From assembly GCF_934371575.1 (NCBI RefSeq), contig NZ_CAKRNY010000032.1:1-41795 (forward strand): 41,795 bases of DNA. The letters run 5' to 3'. How positions within the stretch are numbered: the stretch's first letter is position 1; each line of letters begins with the position of its first letter. Below the pieces are notes generated by a model. The model ran no database searches. It was not told the DNA's origin and was given only the letters and a program-made list of their open reading frames with translations. This document shows positions 16,437 through 24,331 of this stretch, in pieces. A program made the translations under genes and the position numbers. The DNA comes from an uncultured Blautia sp. (GTDB lineage: Bacteria > Bacillota > Clostridia > Lachnospirales > Lachnospiraceae).

Positions 16437-17246
16437 TTGACAGGAAAAAAATACATTACAATTTTTTCTAAGCGAAAAGAGATAGAACTGGATGCCGGTT
16501 CAATTCTTTATATTATGATGAACAGGGATAAAGCGAAAATTCATGTTTGTGGAAATAAGGTATATGAAACATGGCTCAGCCTTAATGCGATTGAAAAACT
16601 ACTGGGTGACGAATTTATCATGGTACGTCGTGGATGCCTTGTGTCTGCAATGGCGATACATGATATAACAAAAAAAGTAAATCTGGTTAATGGGGATTCA
16701 TTGGATTATCCAATCCGGAAGAAAAAACAGTTGATTGAGGAATTCCGGTTCAAGCAGGAGAAGATTGTCAGCAACATTATTAAGGATGACGGTCCGGTAA
16801 CGGAGGAAGAATACCGCATTTATTACAAAAGTTTTGATAATCTTCCGTTTGCATTCACAGATATTGAAATGGTTTTTGACGAGAGAAAACGTGCTGTGGA
16901 CTGGATTTTCCGATACGGAAACCAGGAACTGTCAAGATTAGAAAAGTTACCATTGGAAAAGCTGATCGGCAGCTCTTTTAGGAGCTTGTTTTCCAACATG
17001 GATTCCAAATGGCTTCGAAGCTATGAACGTGCAGCCCTTTATGGAGAAAAGCTGGAAATGATGGATTACAGCCCGGAAATTGATACTTATTTAAAAGTGA
17101 TATGCTTTCCGACATTTCGGGGACATTGTGGTTGTATTTTGTTTGACCTTTCAGATATAAGATATGTGGAGAACAGTGAAGAAGCTGAGCTGTCATGGAG
17201 AACTTACTTTGAAAAGCAGATATCGAAAAATGGCAGATTCTCTTAA
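16437..17246 (+). CDS. LytTR-type DNA-binding regulator with a C-terminal PAS-like region
   Basis: 269 residues. Residues about 3-105 match the LytTR DNA-binding domain (YITIFSKRKEIELDAGSILYI, then FIMVRRGCLVSAMAIHDITK). Residues about 125-255 look like a PAS-type sensory fold (YYKSFDNLPFAFTDIEMVFD, IFRYGNQELSRLEKLPLEKL, GSSFRSLF). There is no receiver domain, so it is not a classical response regulator. The start is TTG with AGAGGAGA about 8 nt upstream. Downstream lies a surface-protein operon preceded by LytTR-spaced direct repeats, its likely target. Its last 66 bp are duplicated at 17474-17539. Confidence 0.8.
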   Translation: MTGKKYITIFSKRKEIELDAGSILYIMMNRDKAKIHVCGNKVYETWLSLNAIEKLLGDEFIMVRRGCLVSAMAIHDITKKVNLVNGDSLDYPIRKKKQLIEEFRFKQEKIVSNIIKDDGPVTEEEYRIYYKSFDNLPFAFTDIEMVFDERKRAVDWIFRYGNQELSRLEKLPLEKLIGSSFRSLFSNMDSKWLRSYERAALYGEKLEMMDYSPEIDTYLKVICFPTFRGHCGCILFDLSDIRYVENSEEAELSWRTYFEKQISKNGRFS

Positions 17247-17313
17247 TTTACTTTGAAAAAACGAAAAAAATTGATATCATGCCTGATTTTCGGAGTTGAA
17301 TAGTAAAATATGG

Positions 17314-17354
17314 TGCTAAGCCAAGGATTAAAACCTATGGCTTAGCATTTTTTT
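17314..17354 (+). terminator. Rho-independent terminator of the LytTR gene
   Basis: Perfect 10-bp stem: 17314-17323 with 17338-17347 (TGCTAAGCCA / TGGCTTAGCA). A 14-nt loop contains an inner AGG/CCT pair, and seven T residues follow. Confidence 0.9.
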
Positions 17355-17473
17355 GATCTCTCCATTACTCAGAAAATGGGACATCAGTATCAGGTTACAA
17401 AGTGATGTGAAATTTTTTATAAAGAATGTCCCACGTGAAAGAAAAAAATGTGGTGCTGAATCCTAAAGATGGG
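17355..17473. other. Intergenic stretch with a spaced inverted repeat
   Basis: Part of the 478-nt gap between the LytTR gene and the leader ORF. GGGACAT (17378-17384) and ATGTCCC (17426-17432) form an inverted repeat 41 nt apart. No coding potential. Just before it, 17253-17310 holds a degenerate promoter-like TTGAAA...TATCAT followed by GGAGTTG. This resembles the promoter and ribosome-binding region at 17634-17720 and suggests an old duplication. Confidence 0.35.
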
Positions 17474-17539
17474 GAAGCTGAGCTGTTACGGAGAGCTTAC
17501 TTTGAAAAGCAGATATCGAAAAGTGACAGATTCTCTTAA
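17474..17539 (+). pseudogene. 3'-end remnant of a second LytTR-type regulator gene
   Basis: These 66 bp match 17181-17246, the end of the LytTR gene, at 61 positions including the stop codon. The translation EAELLRRAYFEKQISKSDRFS corresponds to EAELSWRTYFEKQISKNGRFS. The open frame is not supported further upstream. It is best read as the remains of a duplicated or replaced paralogue. Confidence 0.7.
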
Positions 17540-17556
17540 ATTACCATGGATGTCAT

Positions 17557-17607
17557 TTTGTCGGATGTAGTGGCACTTTGTCGGAAGTGCAATGACTATT
17601 AGTCGAA
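17557..17607 (+). promoter_or_regulatory. Candidate LytTR operator: three 9-bp direct repeats
   Basis: TTTGTCGGA at 17557-17565 and 17577-17585, and TTAGTCGAA at 17599-17607. The repeat starts are 20 and 22 bp apart, and the last ends 26 bp before the -35 box at 17634. LytTR regulators such as AgrA and ComE bind 9-bp direct repeats about 21 bp apart. The motif itself is not their consensus, so assignment to the 16437 protein is inference. Confidence 0.5.
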
Positions 17608-17633
17608 ATTTCATAAAATTGATAGGAAATATA

Positions 17634-17662
17634 TTGAAAAAACGAAAAAACATTGATATAAT
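17634..17662 (+). promoter_or_regulatory. Sigma-A promoter of the phase-variable surface operon
   Basis: TTGAAA (17634-17639), 17-bp spacer, TATAAT (17657-17662). Transcription would start near 17669. The transcript leader then includes a palindromic stretch (ATATCAT 17683-17689 with ATGATAT 17704-17710) just before the AAGGAG ribosome site. Confidence 0.75.
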
Positions 17663-17724
17663 ACTACCAGAAAAATTGGTTTATATCATAATCATGAATA
17701 TGCATGATATAAGGAGTTGTAGTC

Positions 17725-17939
<215 letters not shown>

Positions 17940-17943
<4 letters not shown>

Positions 17944-19322
17944 AAAAAAATAATTTGCCAGGGAAATGTCAAAAGAGATTTACCGCAATTTTTGTGTCGG
18001 TAATGATTTTTAGCCTGATTTCAGGTACAGTGTCTGCAGCAGAGACTGAAATGACGAAGCAATCAACAGAGTCGGAAACACAGACTTCGGAAGCGGAACC
18101 TTTCCAGTCATCAACAGAGCTGCCGGTTGAAGAAGAAACAGAGGCTCCAGTGGAAACTCCGACTGAAGCTATAACAGAGACTCCAGTGGAAACTCCGACT
18201 GAAGCTATAACGGAGGCTCCAGTGGAAACTCCAACTGAAGCTATAACAGAGGCTCCAGTGGAAACTCCGACTGAAGTTATAACAGAGGATTTTGTGGCAG
18301 TTCCGAATGAGAACGAAACAGAGATGAAGGAACCAAATGGGGATGAAAATGAAACATCTACGGAGCCGGTTACGGAAGATTCCACACAAACCCCGGCAGA
18401 AATGACATTTGACCTGGCTACAAAAGTTTCTTTGGGAGTGAATCAGCTGAAACTCAAAGACGGGCAGCAACCGTTCGCACGATCATTATTTTCGGAGGAT
18501 GAGATCAGGCAGGGGGGACATGGAAATGTGCTGATATACGCTGACCTGCTGGATGATCTTTTGAAGGATGAGCAGGAGAAAGCAGAAGAACAAAAACTCT
18601 CAGAAGAAGAAAGAAATTCCCTGAAAGCGGAGAAAACCATTCTGGAACAGTGGGCAGAAAGTAATGGATACACTGTGGAGCAGTATTTTTCTCTGCGTCT
18701 GTTCAGGCAGAAAAATGATGAGGAACCTTTGAGAATTGCAGAAAGCCAGGAAATGCTTTCAATGATTATGGAAACAACCGATGTACAGGCGCAGATGGAA
18801 GACAGGGTACTTGTCTGTGTCAGGGATGGGCAGGCAGTAATCTGTGGTGATGCAGACAGCCGTGAAAATATCATTACCTTTGATACCGGAACGTTTGGAA
18901 CCTATGCTCTTGCTTCCCGTTCTCTGATACCGGAACCGGATACAGAAAGTGAGGATTCCATTGTAATGGAATTGTCTGGGCTAAATGCTGTTTATCATCC
19001 GGGTTCCAGAGGTCAGTGGAATCCAGATACACATTGCTATGAAAATGCGACGTCCGGGCAATGGACTTATGAAGAGGGAGAAGGAAAAGTGAGTTTCACA
19101 AATAAAGGAAATGAGGATGTGACACTTATTCTGTCTTATAAGCCGTCAGAATCACACAAGGAAATTACCGGAGTATTCAAGGACCAGAAAGGAGAAACAG
19201 TTCAGAAACTTTCCATTTCTGCCGAGAATACGGCTACGGTATACCTTAACCTTTACGGGGAACCAGATCCGGGAATAAACGGTGAGGTGATTGGAACGGT
19301 ATCCTATGAACAAGCCGGGTAA
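17940..19322 (+). CDS. Secreted surface protein with Thr/Pro/Glu repeats and the shared WNP domain
   Basis: 460 residues. A signal peptide (about 1-35, ending SAAE) is followed by a Thr/Glu-rich stalk containing four 12-residue repeats of EAPVETPTEAIT type (about 68-115), resembling cell-wall-spanning linkers. A helical region (about 200-260) and a small beta region ending ITFDTGTFGTYALA (about 312-325) follow. Residues about 340-455 carry a domain also found in the next two secreted proteins: W(N/D)P.T..Y, then a Trp, then VSFTNKGN. No LPXTG or C-terminal TM is visible. AAAGGGAG lies 7 nt upstream; the start overlaps the leader ORF stop. First structural gene of the operon; function unknown. 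Confidence 0.8.
18141..18284 (+). repeat. 36-bp minisatellite, four units, in the surface protein gene
   Basis: Units start at 18141, 18177, 18213 and 18249, each encoding E(A/T)PVETPTE(A/V)IT with few substitutions. Unit number could vary between strains without breaking the frame and would change stalk length. Confidence 0.9.
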
Positions 19323-19334
19323 GGAGGTGATCAA

Positions 19335-19895
19335 GTGGGAAAACAGTCCGAAAAAAAGATATCTGCAAATAGGACAAAAATAATCATTACTGTGCTTCTG
19401 GTTGTTACATTTGCTGCATTAACAGTGACGATCTGGGCGTTATTTTTCAGGAATACCGGTCCGGCACTTGCTCCTGACTATGCACCACAGAAAGAAGAAG
19501 AATATGCAGAACCTGTAACAGGTGATTCAGAAGAAAAGATGGAGGTATCTAAGGGCGGGGGAGCAGTCAGTATGGTTTATCAGAAGGAAGTACATATTTC
19601 ACTTTCTGATAATAAGGCAAACCTGATGTTTCAAAATCCATCGAAATCAGTAAATGATATTGTGCTTCAACTTGTCATTATCAGTGAAGATGGAACAGAA
19701 ACTGTGATTGCCCAGTCTGGAACTCTGTCACCCGGATATAAAATTGAACAGCTGGATCTGATAAAAGATGCAGCAAAACTCTCTGTGGGAGATTATACAG
19801 GAAGATACAATGTTCTGTATTATGATCCGGATTCAGGGGAGAAGGCAGTCCTGAATGGAAATATCGAAGGAATTAAAATTACAGTGACTGATTAA
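19335..19895 (+). CDS. Membrane-anchored accessory protein of the surface operon (first copy)
   Basis: 186 residues starting at GTG. The upstream TAAGGAGGTGATC (19320-19332) is complementary to essentially the whole anti-Shine-Dalgarno end of 16S rRNA and includes the previous stop. One TM (about 15-38) follows a basic N-terminus and no cleavage site is evident, so the protein is N-terminally anchored and faces outward. Residues about 75-186 are a beta-type domain with LMFQNPSKSVNDIVLQLVI, then SGTLSPGYKIEQLDL. The product of 21565-22068 has the same plan. Function unknown; a chaperone or anchor for the secreted subunits is possible. Confidence 0.75.
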   Translation: MGKQSEKKISANRTKIIITVLLVVTFAALTVTIWALFFRNTGPALAPDYAPQKEEEYAEPVTGDSEEKMEVSKGGGAVSMVYQKEVHISLSDNKANLMFQNPSKSVNDIVLQLVIISEDGTETVIAQSGTLSPGYKIEQLDLIKDAAKLSVGDYTGRYNVLYYDPDSGEKAVLNGNIEGIKITVTD

Positions 19896-19955
19896 GAGAA
19901 AACATACTTCAAAAAGAAGATGTAATAAAATGTTTTGCAGAAAGGAAGAAAAGCG

Positions 19956-20525
19956 ATGAAGAAAAAAGCATTAACTCTTTGTGTGGCGACTATACTTGGG
20001 TTATCCTCAGGAACAGTAGCAATGGCGGCAACAATAGATTCAGCCGGAGGAACAGACAGCCATGCAGTATACGGAACTTATCAACCTGAAGGCGAAGCAG
20101 CAACGGTGTATTCCGTTGATGTATCGTGGGGAAGCATGGAATTCACGTATACGGATGGAGCTGTATCCAAAAAATGGAATCCATCAACACACCAGTATAC
20201 GGAATCTGTCGGCGAAGGAAGCTGGTCGAACCAGGATGGAGCGAACAAGGTGACAGTTACCAATCGCTCTAATAAGGCATTGACTGCAACTGTTGAAGCA
20301 GCAACGTCGGATTCGTATAAAGGTATCACTGCGAAAGTTGGTAATGCTTCCTTGAGTCTTGCGGATGCCTCTATTGGTGCGACAACCACAGTAGCGGGTA
20401 CTGCATCTACTGCGTCAACTACGATTTCTTTGTCAGGGGCATTAACAGATAAAAATGCAAATAAAGCAACAATCGGTAGTGTAACAGTAAAAATCGCAGA
20501 TGCAGATACAGCATCACAGGAATAA
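19956..20525 (+). CDS. Small secreted protein with the shared WNP domain (first copy)
   Basis: 189 residues. I chose the ATG at 19956 because AAAGGAAG lies 7 nt upstream and a clear signal peptide follows (MKKKALTLCVATILGLSSGT...AMAA, cleavage near 25). The mature protein is almost one domain: VYSVDVSWGSMEFTY, KKWNPSTHQY, then WSNQDGANKVTVTNRSNKAL, rich in Ser/Thr/Ala. The next gene encodes a clearly related protein. Small size, strong signal peptide and repetition suggest a major exported subunit of a surface structure; that is inference. Confidence 0.8.
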   Translation: MKKKALTLCVATILGLSSGTVAMAATIDSAGGTDSHAVYGTYQPEGEAATVYSVDVSWGSMEFTYTDGAVSKKWNPSTHQYTESVGEGSWSNQDGANKVTVTNRSNKALTATVEAATSDSYKGITAKVGNASLSLADASIGATTTVAGTASTASTTISLSGALTDKNANKATIGSVTVKIADADTASQE

Positions 20526-20542
20526 AAAGGAGGGCGGAAAGA

Positions 20543-21406
20543 ATGATGAAAAAAATGATTGCAGCAACACTCGCTCTTACTTTGAGCATGTCTATGGGAA
20601 ATCTTGTATATGCAGTAGAGGATAAATCAGCTGATATAAAAGCAACTTATCAAGCCGGAAAAGAAAGCACAGATACTGTATATAGTGTTGATGTGAAATG
20701 GGGAAGTCTGGAATATACATATAGTTCGGGCGTTACAAAAAGCTGGGATCCAACAACTTTAAAATATAAGGAAACATCCGGTACAAGTTCATGGACTTGT
20801 CAGGACGGGGCTGATCAGATTACTGTAACGAATAATTCGAATGCGGATATTACAGCTTCTCTGGCTTATGGTAAAACTGACAGTAACATTACCGGAACTT
20901 TTACGAATTCTAAAATAGGATTAAAATCAGCAGAAGGAACAAACGTTGGGGAAAGTCCAAGTGAAACAACGACCTTGTCCTTGAAGGGGGCTCTTTCAGA
21001 TACAACAGCCGAAAAGAAAAAGATTGGCAATGTGACGGTGACTATTTCGGATTATGTTGGTACCTCCTCGAATTATAAGTGGGATGGAAATGGCAGTATA
21101 AGCTGGGGATTTTTAAACACTACATTGACAGATGGTGTATACACTGTAGAGAAAGAATGTACAGCGGATAATTATTCGGCTAGCGTCTTCTATATTTATA
21201 ATAGAGAAAATCGACAAGAACAATATGTCATTAAAGATGGAACCATAAAGACAGAGGGTACATATTCTCTGAAGAAGGTAACTAGTGGATACGGAAGTTA
21301 TGGTGTTTCTTTACCGAGTACAATGGCTTTGAATGGCAAAACTATCCGTCTCACGGTTGATTTGAGAGATGAAAATAATCCAACATTGACAGTAAAAGTT
21401 ATTTAG
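20543..21406 (+). CDS. Secreted protein with the shared WNP domain and an extra C-terminal domain
   Basis: 287 residues with signal peptide (about 1-24, ending LVYA). Residues about 30-172 parallel the previous protein (VYSVDVKWGSLEYTY, SWDPTTLKY, WTCQDGADQITVTNNSN, LSLKGALSD, IGNVTVTI). Residues about 173-287 are a separate aromatic and glycine-rich region not seen in the first copy. AAGGAGGG is about 9 nt upstream; a second ATG follows directly. This could be a tip, adhesive or minor subunit beside the shorter paralogue. Function unknown. Confidence 0.8.
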   Translation: MMKKMIAATLALTLSMSMGNLVYAVEDKSADIKATYQAGKESTDTVYSVDVKWGSLEYTYSSGVTKSWDPTTLKYKETSGTSSWTCQDGADQITVTNNSNADITASLAYGKTDSNITGTFTNSKIGLKSAEGTNVGESPSETTTLSLKGALSDTTAEKKKIGNVTVTISDYVGTSSNYKWDGNGSISWGFLNTTLTDGVYTVEKECTADNYSASVFYIYNRENRQEQYVIKDGTIKTEGTYSLKKVTSGYGSYGVSLPSTMALNGKTIRLTVDLRDENNPTLTVKVI

Positions 21407-21458
21407 ACAATATGTTGGAGTGTGTTTGCTGGATAGAAAGCAAATTAAAATTGGCAGA

Positions 21459-21544
21459 GATCTGTGCAGGCTGAAAAGGCCTGTGCAGATCATCTGTGAT
21501 ATTTACTCCAAACCGCATTGTTTGAGGTAAATATGACAGATGAT
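21459..21544. other. Two consecutive hairpins within the surface operon
   Basis: Hairpin A: arms 21459-21470 and 21480-21491, 12 pairs with two G-U wobbles. Hairpin B: arms 21489-21513 and 21520-21544, about 22 pairs in three blocks (9, 8 and 5 bp) with short mismatches and a 6-nt loop. They overlap by three bases, so they compete slightly. No T-tract follows. Hairpin B ends 20 nt before the next start codon at 21565. Likely role: mRNA processing or stability, or control of the ratio between upstream and downstream products. Confidence 0.6.
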
Positions 21545-21564
21545 AATGTAAATGAGGGATTTTA

Positions 21565-22068
21565 ATGAATAAAAATTGGAGCTTGCCTGTTGCCTGTATG
21601 GTATGTGTGTTGTCATTGTGTGCTATGGTACTGGCATTGATAAACAATGGGAAACAGGATGATGTTCGCTCGTTCTCACCACCGCCTTTCGAAAAAGCGG
21701 CGGTTAGTGGCATGCCGACAGTACCGGAGGACCTTGGATGGTCGGAAATCTATCAGGATGGAATGGAATTCAGGGCATATATCTGTGGAAATGTGATTGT
21801 GAAAGACGATGCAGCAGATGTTTATTTTACGAATTCAGAAGAATTTGATGTATGGCTGAAGCTTCGTGTCCTGACTGCAGATGGAACTCTTTTGGGAGAG
21901 ACAGGACTTATCAGACCTGGAGAATATGTAAAATCTGTATCACTTACTTCCGAAGTGGAAGATGGTACTGCAATTAAATTAAAGATTATGGCTTATGAGC
22001 CAGATACATATTACAGTGCCGGTTCGGTTACTCTAAATACAATACTCAGGGAAGGAGGGGCAGAATGA
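21565..22068 (+). CDS. Membrane-anchored accessory protein of the surface operon (second copy)
   Basis: 167 residues. TM at about 8-27 after a short basic start, then an outward domain. VYFTNSEEFDVWLKLRVLTADGTLL followed by GLIRPGEYVKSVSL matches the plan of the 19335 protein (LMFQNPSKS...LQLVIISEDGT, then GTLSPGYKIEQL). GAGGGA lies about 7 nt upstream. Its stop overlaps the next start by four bases. Role unknown; it likely works with the neighbouring secreted proteins. Confidence 0.75.
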   Translation: MNKNWSLPVACMVCVLSLCAMVLALINNGKQDDVRSFSPPPFEKAAVSGMPTVPEDLGWSEIYQDGMEFRAYICGNVIVKDDAADVYFTNSEEFDVWLKLRVLTADGTLLGETGLIRPGEYVKSVSLTSEVEDGTAIKLKIMAYEPDTYYSAGSVTLNTILREGGAE

Positions 22069-22820
22069 AACGGTTCGTAACATTTTTTCTGATCTGCATA
22101 CTTACAGTATATTCAACTACGATATGCTATGCCGGGAACTCTGCCCTGATAGGAGAACAGGGTCAGACAGATTTTGGCATTTATGCAACTTATATTGCAG
22201 GAGAAACAGAATATCTAACATCCCCTGTCAAAAAAGGGAAAGCTGAGCTTCAGTTACCGGATGGCAGAAGGATTGTGGTCAGTGGAGTTACAGACAATAG
22301 CCTGACGCTGGTGGTCTATCCGATAACCAGTCAGGATACAGAGGCATGGGAGTGGTTTGCTGCATGTCTGGAAGGAAAAGGAAAAAACATTTCACCATTT
22401 GAACTCTATTTTACAGATAAAAAGGGAAACAGAATAGCGGTGGATGGAGTGACAATTTCTTTATCGGATGCGTTGAAGAATTCTTCTGCTTTTTCTCTGA
22501 ACAGCAAAGGGACTTTGAAGACATTATCTGTGCAAAGCAGAGATGGACAGATAAGTTTTCAGGCAGATGGCAGTTATTATTATGTTCTGGCAGAAAAACC
22601 AGAGCAGGATATTCCAAATGAACCAACAACACAGCCAACACAAACAGGTGCAGATAATAGCACAGATGTGAATCATGCTGGAAGTGGAGCGGCTTCTGGG
22701 GCAAAAACAGGAGATGACACACCGTTGGAATTGTATATGGTTTTATTGTTTGTGGGCTTGATAACTACATCTATAGCAGGACTTTGTAGGAAAAAGAATT
22801 ATGCAGCCAAGCAAAAATAG
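22065..22820 (+). CDS. Surface protein with C-terminal sorting-like tail
   Basis: 251 residues. Signal peptide (about 1-23, ending CYAG), an extracellular region with beta character (about 30-180), a Thr/Pro/Asn linker (PNEPTTQPTQTGADNSTD), then GAKTGDDTP, a hydrophobic segment (about 221-240) and a basic tail (CRKKNYAAKQK). The K-TGD / hydrophobic / positive-tail order is like non-canonical LPXTG-type anchors in Clostridia. The protein is either sortase-anchored or simply membrane-anchored; no sortase gene is in the window. The start overlaps the previous stop (ATGA). Confidence 0.75.
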   Translation: MKRFVTFFLICILTVYSTTICYAGNSALIGEQGQTDFGIYATYIAGETEYLTSPVKKGKAELQLPDGRRIVVSGVTDNSLTLVVYPITSQDTEAWEWFAACLEGKGKNISPFELYFTDKKGNRIAVDGVTISLSDALKNSSAFSLNSKGTLKTLSVQSRDGQISFQADGSYYYVLAEKPEQDIPNEPTTQPTQTGADNSTDVNHAGSGAASGAKTGDDTPLELYMVLLFVGLITTSIAGLCRKKNYAAKQK

Positions 22821-22873
22821 CAAGTATCGACTAATTATTATATAACGACTTTTTTGAATTTGGGCAACAGAAA

Positions 22874-22966
22874 ATGAACTTTAGTTTCTTCGAATTGAGT
22901 TTACCCGACGACGATCCAGTCTATACCCTGAAAAAAGTGATGGAGGATTTAGATTTTCAAAAGTGC
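22874..22966 (+). pseudogene. N-terminal remnant of an IS1182-type transposase
   Basis: MNFSFFELSLPDDDPVYTLKKVMEDLDF matches, from memory, the start of IS1182-family transposases common in Lachnospiraceae. After about 31 residues the similarity ends, although the frame stays open to 23119. The remnant marks an old insertion next to the surface operon. The gap 22821-23236 holds this remnant, the two hairpins below and a direct repeat. Confidence 0.55.
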
Positions 22967-23019
22967 GGATGTAAAAATCCAGACAAGGGATTTTTGCAGC
23001 CAAAAATAAATTTTATCTT

Positions 23020-23084
23020 TTATAGAAAAAAGGATCCCTTGCAAGGCAAAAGGCTAACAGGCCGCCTCCTTGCTGGGATCCTTT
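23020..23084 (-). terminator. Terminator for minus-strand transcription
   Basis: AAAGGATCCC (23029-23038) pairs with GGGATCCTTT (23075-23084), and GCAAGG (23041-23046) with CCTTGC (23068-23073). Read on the minus strand the stem ends in a run of six T residues. It could stop transcripts from the nuclease and alarmone genes. Confidence 0.6.
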
Positions 23085-23095
23085 CAATTACTACT

Positions 23096-23130
23096 GGGGA
23101 TGCCGGAATTTGCTATTAACCGACATCCCC
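23096..23130. other. GC-rich hairpin
   Basis: GGGGATGCCGG (23096-23106) pairs with CCGACATCCCC (23120-23130) with one mismatch and a 13-nt loop. Role unclear; it may be a relic of the insertion element or a weak terminator. Confidence 0.45.
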
Positions 23131-23155
23131 TAAAATTATGTAGATTGAGCCTGTC

Positions 23156-23188
23156 TCAAATATCATGAAACATGCCAATCTTATTCTT
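23156..23188. repeat. 33-bp direct repeat, outer copy (duplicate of the alarmone gene's 3' end)
   Basis: Matches 24299-24331 at 32 of 33 positions. On the minus strand it encodes KNKIGMxHDI and the stop, the last residues of the alarmone synthetase. With the inner copy it brackets the DUF1016 gene. Confidence 0.85.
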
Positions 23189-23236
23189 AATTCCATTCAT
23201 GATGGGTGTTCCTGCTACGTGTGGACAACTCGCTTA

Positions 23237-24276
23237 TCAGGTCTGGCAATCTTTTAATTCCCGTTCTATTTCTTCAATTGTCGGCATGGAACTCTTATAT
23301 TCGTCCGGAATGAGGTTATTTAGTTCATATTCGGAAATTCCAACTGGAACGTTGACAGCACTTGTAGCATATTGAGCCAGAACATTATCCTTTGTTTTGC
23401 ATATCAATAATCCAAGCGTGGGATTGTCGTTGTCTGCTCGCAGTATTCCATCCGTTGCTGCAATATAAGTTCCCAGCTGTCCCATATCTCCTGGATCGAA
23501 TGCCCTTGTTTTGATTTCGATAACAACATAACAGTGTTTTTGGATATTATAGAATAGCATATCAATAAATTGTTCAGTATTGCCTACGACCAAACGGTAT
23601 TCTCTTCCTACAAATGCAAATCCTTTTCCTAATTCCAGAAGAAATTTCTGGATATTATCCATGAGTGCATCTTTTAATTCTTTTTCATCGTATCCTTCTC
23701 TAAGAGTTAAAAAATCAAAATTATAAGGATCTTTTGTAATTTCTCTTGCAAGATCACTGCCAATATCAGGAAGTAGTTTTTCGAAATTGGTAATTGCTTT
23801 TCCTTCTCTTTCGTATAAGTTGGTGTCAAGAAAATTTATGAGAACTGCTCTTGACCAGTTATTTTCATATGTTTTTTTACAAAAAATAAAGCTTTATCTA
23901 AATTGTCCTTGCACTTGTTGAGTATTTGAATATGATGTCCCCATGGAATCATAAAAATGCAATCGTCAACAGGTTGTTGACGATTTAAACAGTGATATAA
24001 ATCATAAAAATATTTCATATACTTCAAATTTGTTACGGAAAATGATTTAACTTCTGGTAAAGCATCCTTTAAATCCAAACTAAGATTTTTAAAGAATGCT
24101 TTTCCATATCTGCTTTCATTATAATTTTCTGAAATATCATGACCAATGGACCAATAAAACAACAGCATTTCTTTATTTACTTTCGTTGCTGCTTTTATCT
24201 GACTGTTACGAAATCTTAAGGACACTTCCTTAATCCATGCGGAGTATTCTGCATTATTTTTTATGATTTCGCTCAA
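23237..24276 (-). pseudogene. Frameshifted DUF1016/PDDEXK nuclease-family protein (YhcG-like)
   Basis: The N-terminal part (24276 down to about 23879) begins SEIIKNNAEYSAWIKEVSLRF and contains FYWSIGHDISE, typical of the DUF1016 N-terminal domain. The C-terminal part (to 23237) has the PDDEXK nuclease signature, NTEQFIDMLFYNIQ then YVVIEIKTRAF (D, E, K). Between them the frame breaks at a run of seven T residues (plus strand 23872-23878). One more base there would join KK to TYENNWSRAVLINFLDTN, which is the expected family sequence. An intact product would be about 346 residues. A TTG at 24276 has the best spacing from GGAGG; an ATG at 24282 is too close. A real mutation, programmed slippage or assembly error are all possible. 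Confidence 0.85.
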
Positions 24277-24298
24277 GAGCATCTACCTCCGTTAGTAT

Positions 24299-24331
24299 TC
24301 AAATATCATGAAACATTCCAATCTTATTCTT
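24299..24331. repeat. 33-bp direct repeat, inner copy (3' end of the alarmone gene)
   Basis: Partner of 23156-23188. It includes the stop codon and last ten codons of the small alarmone synthetase. The layout resembles a gene-end attachment site duplicated on insertion. Confidence 0.85.

Noticed and set aside
22967..23119. Full 81-residue protein at 22874-23119
   Set aside because: Only the first about 31 residues resemble a transposase. The rest overlaps a terminator-like hairpin.
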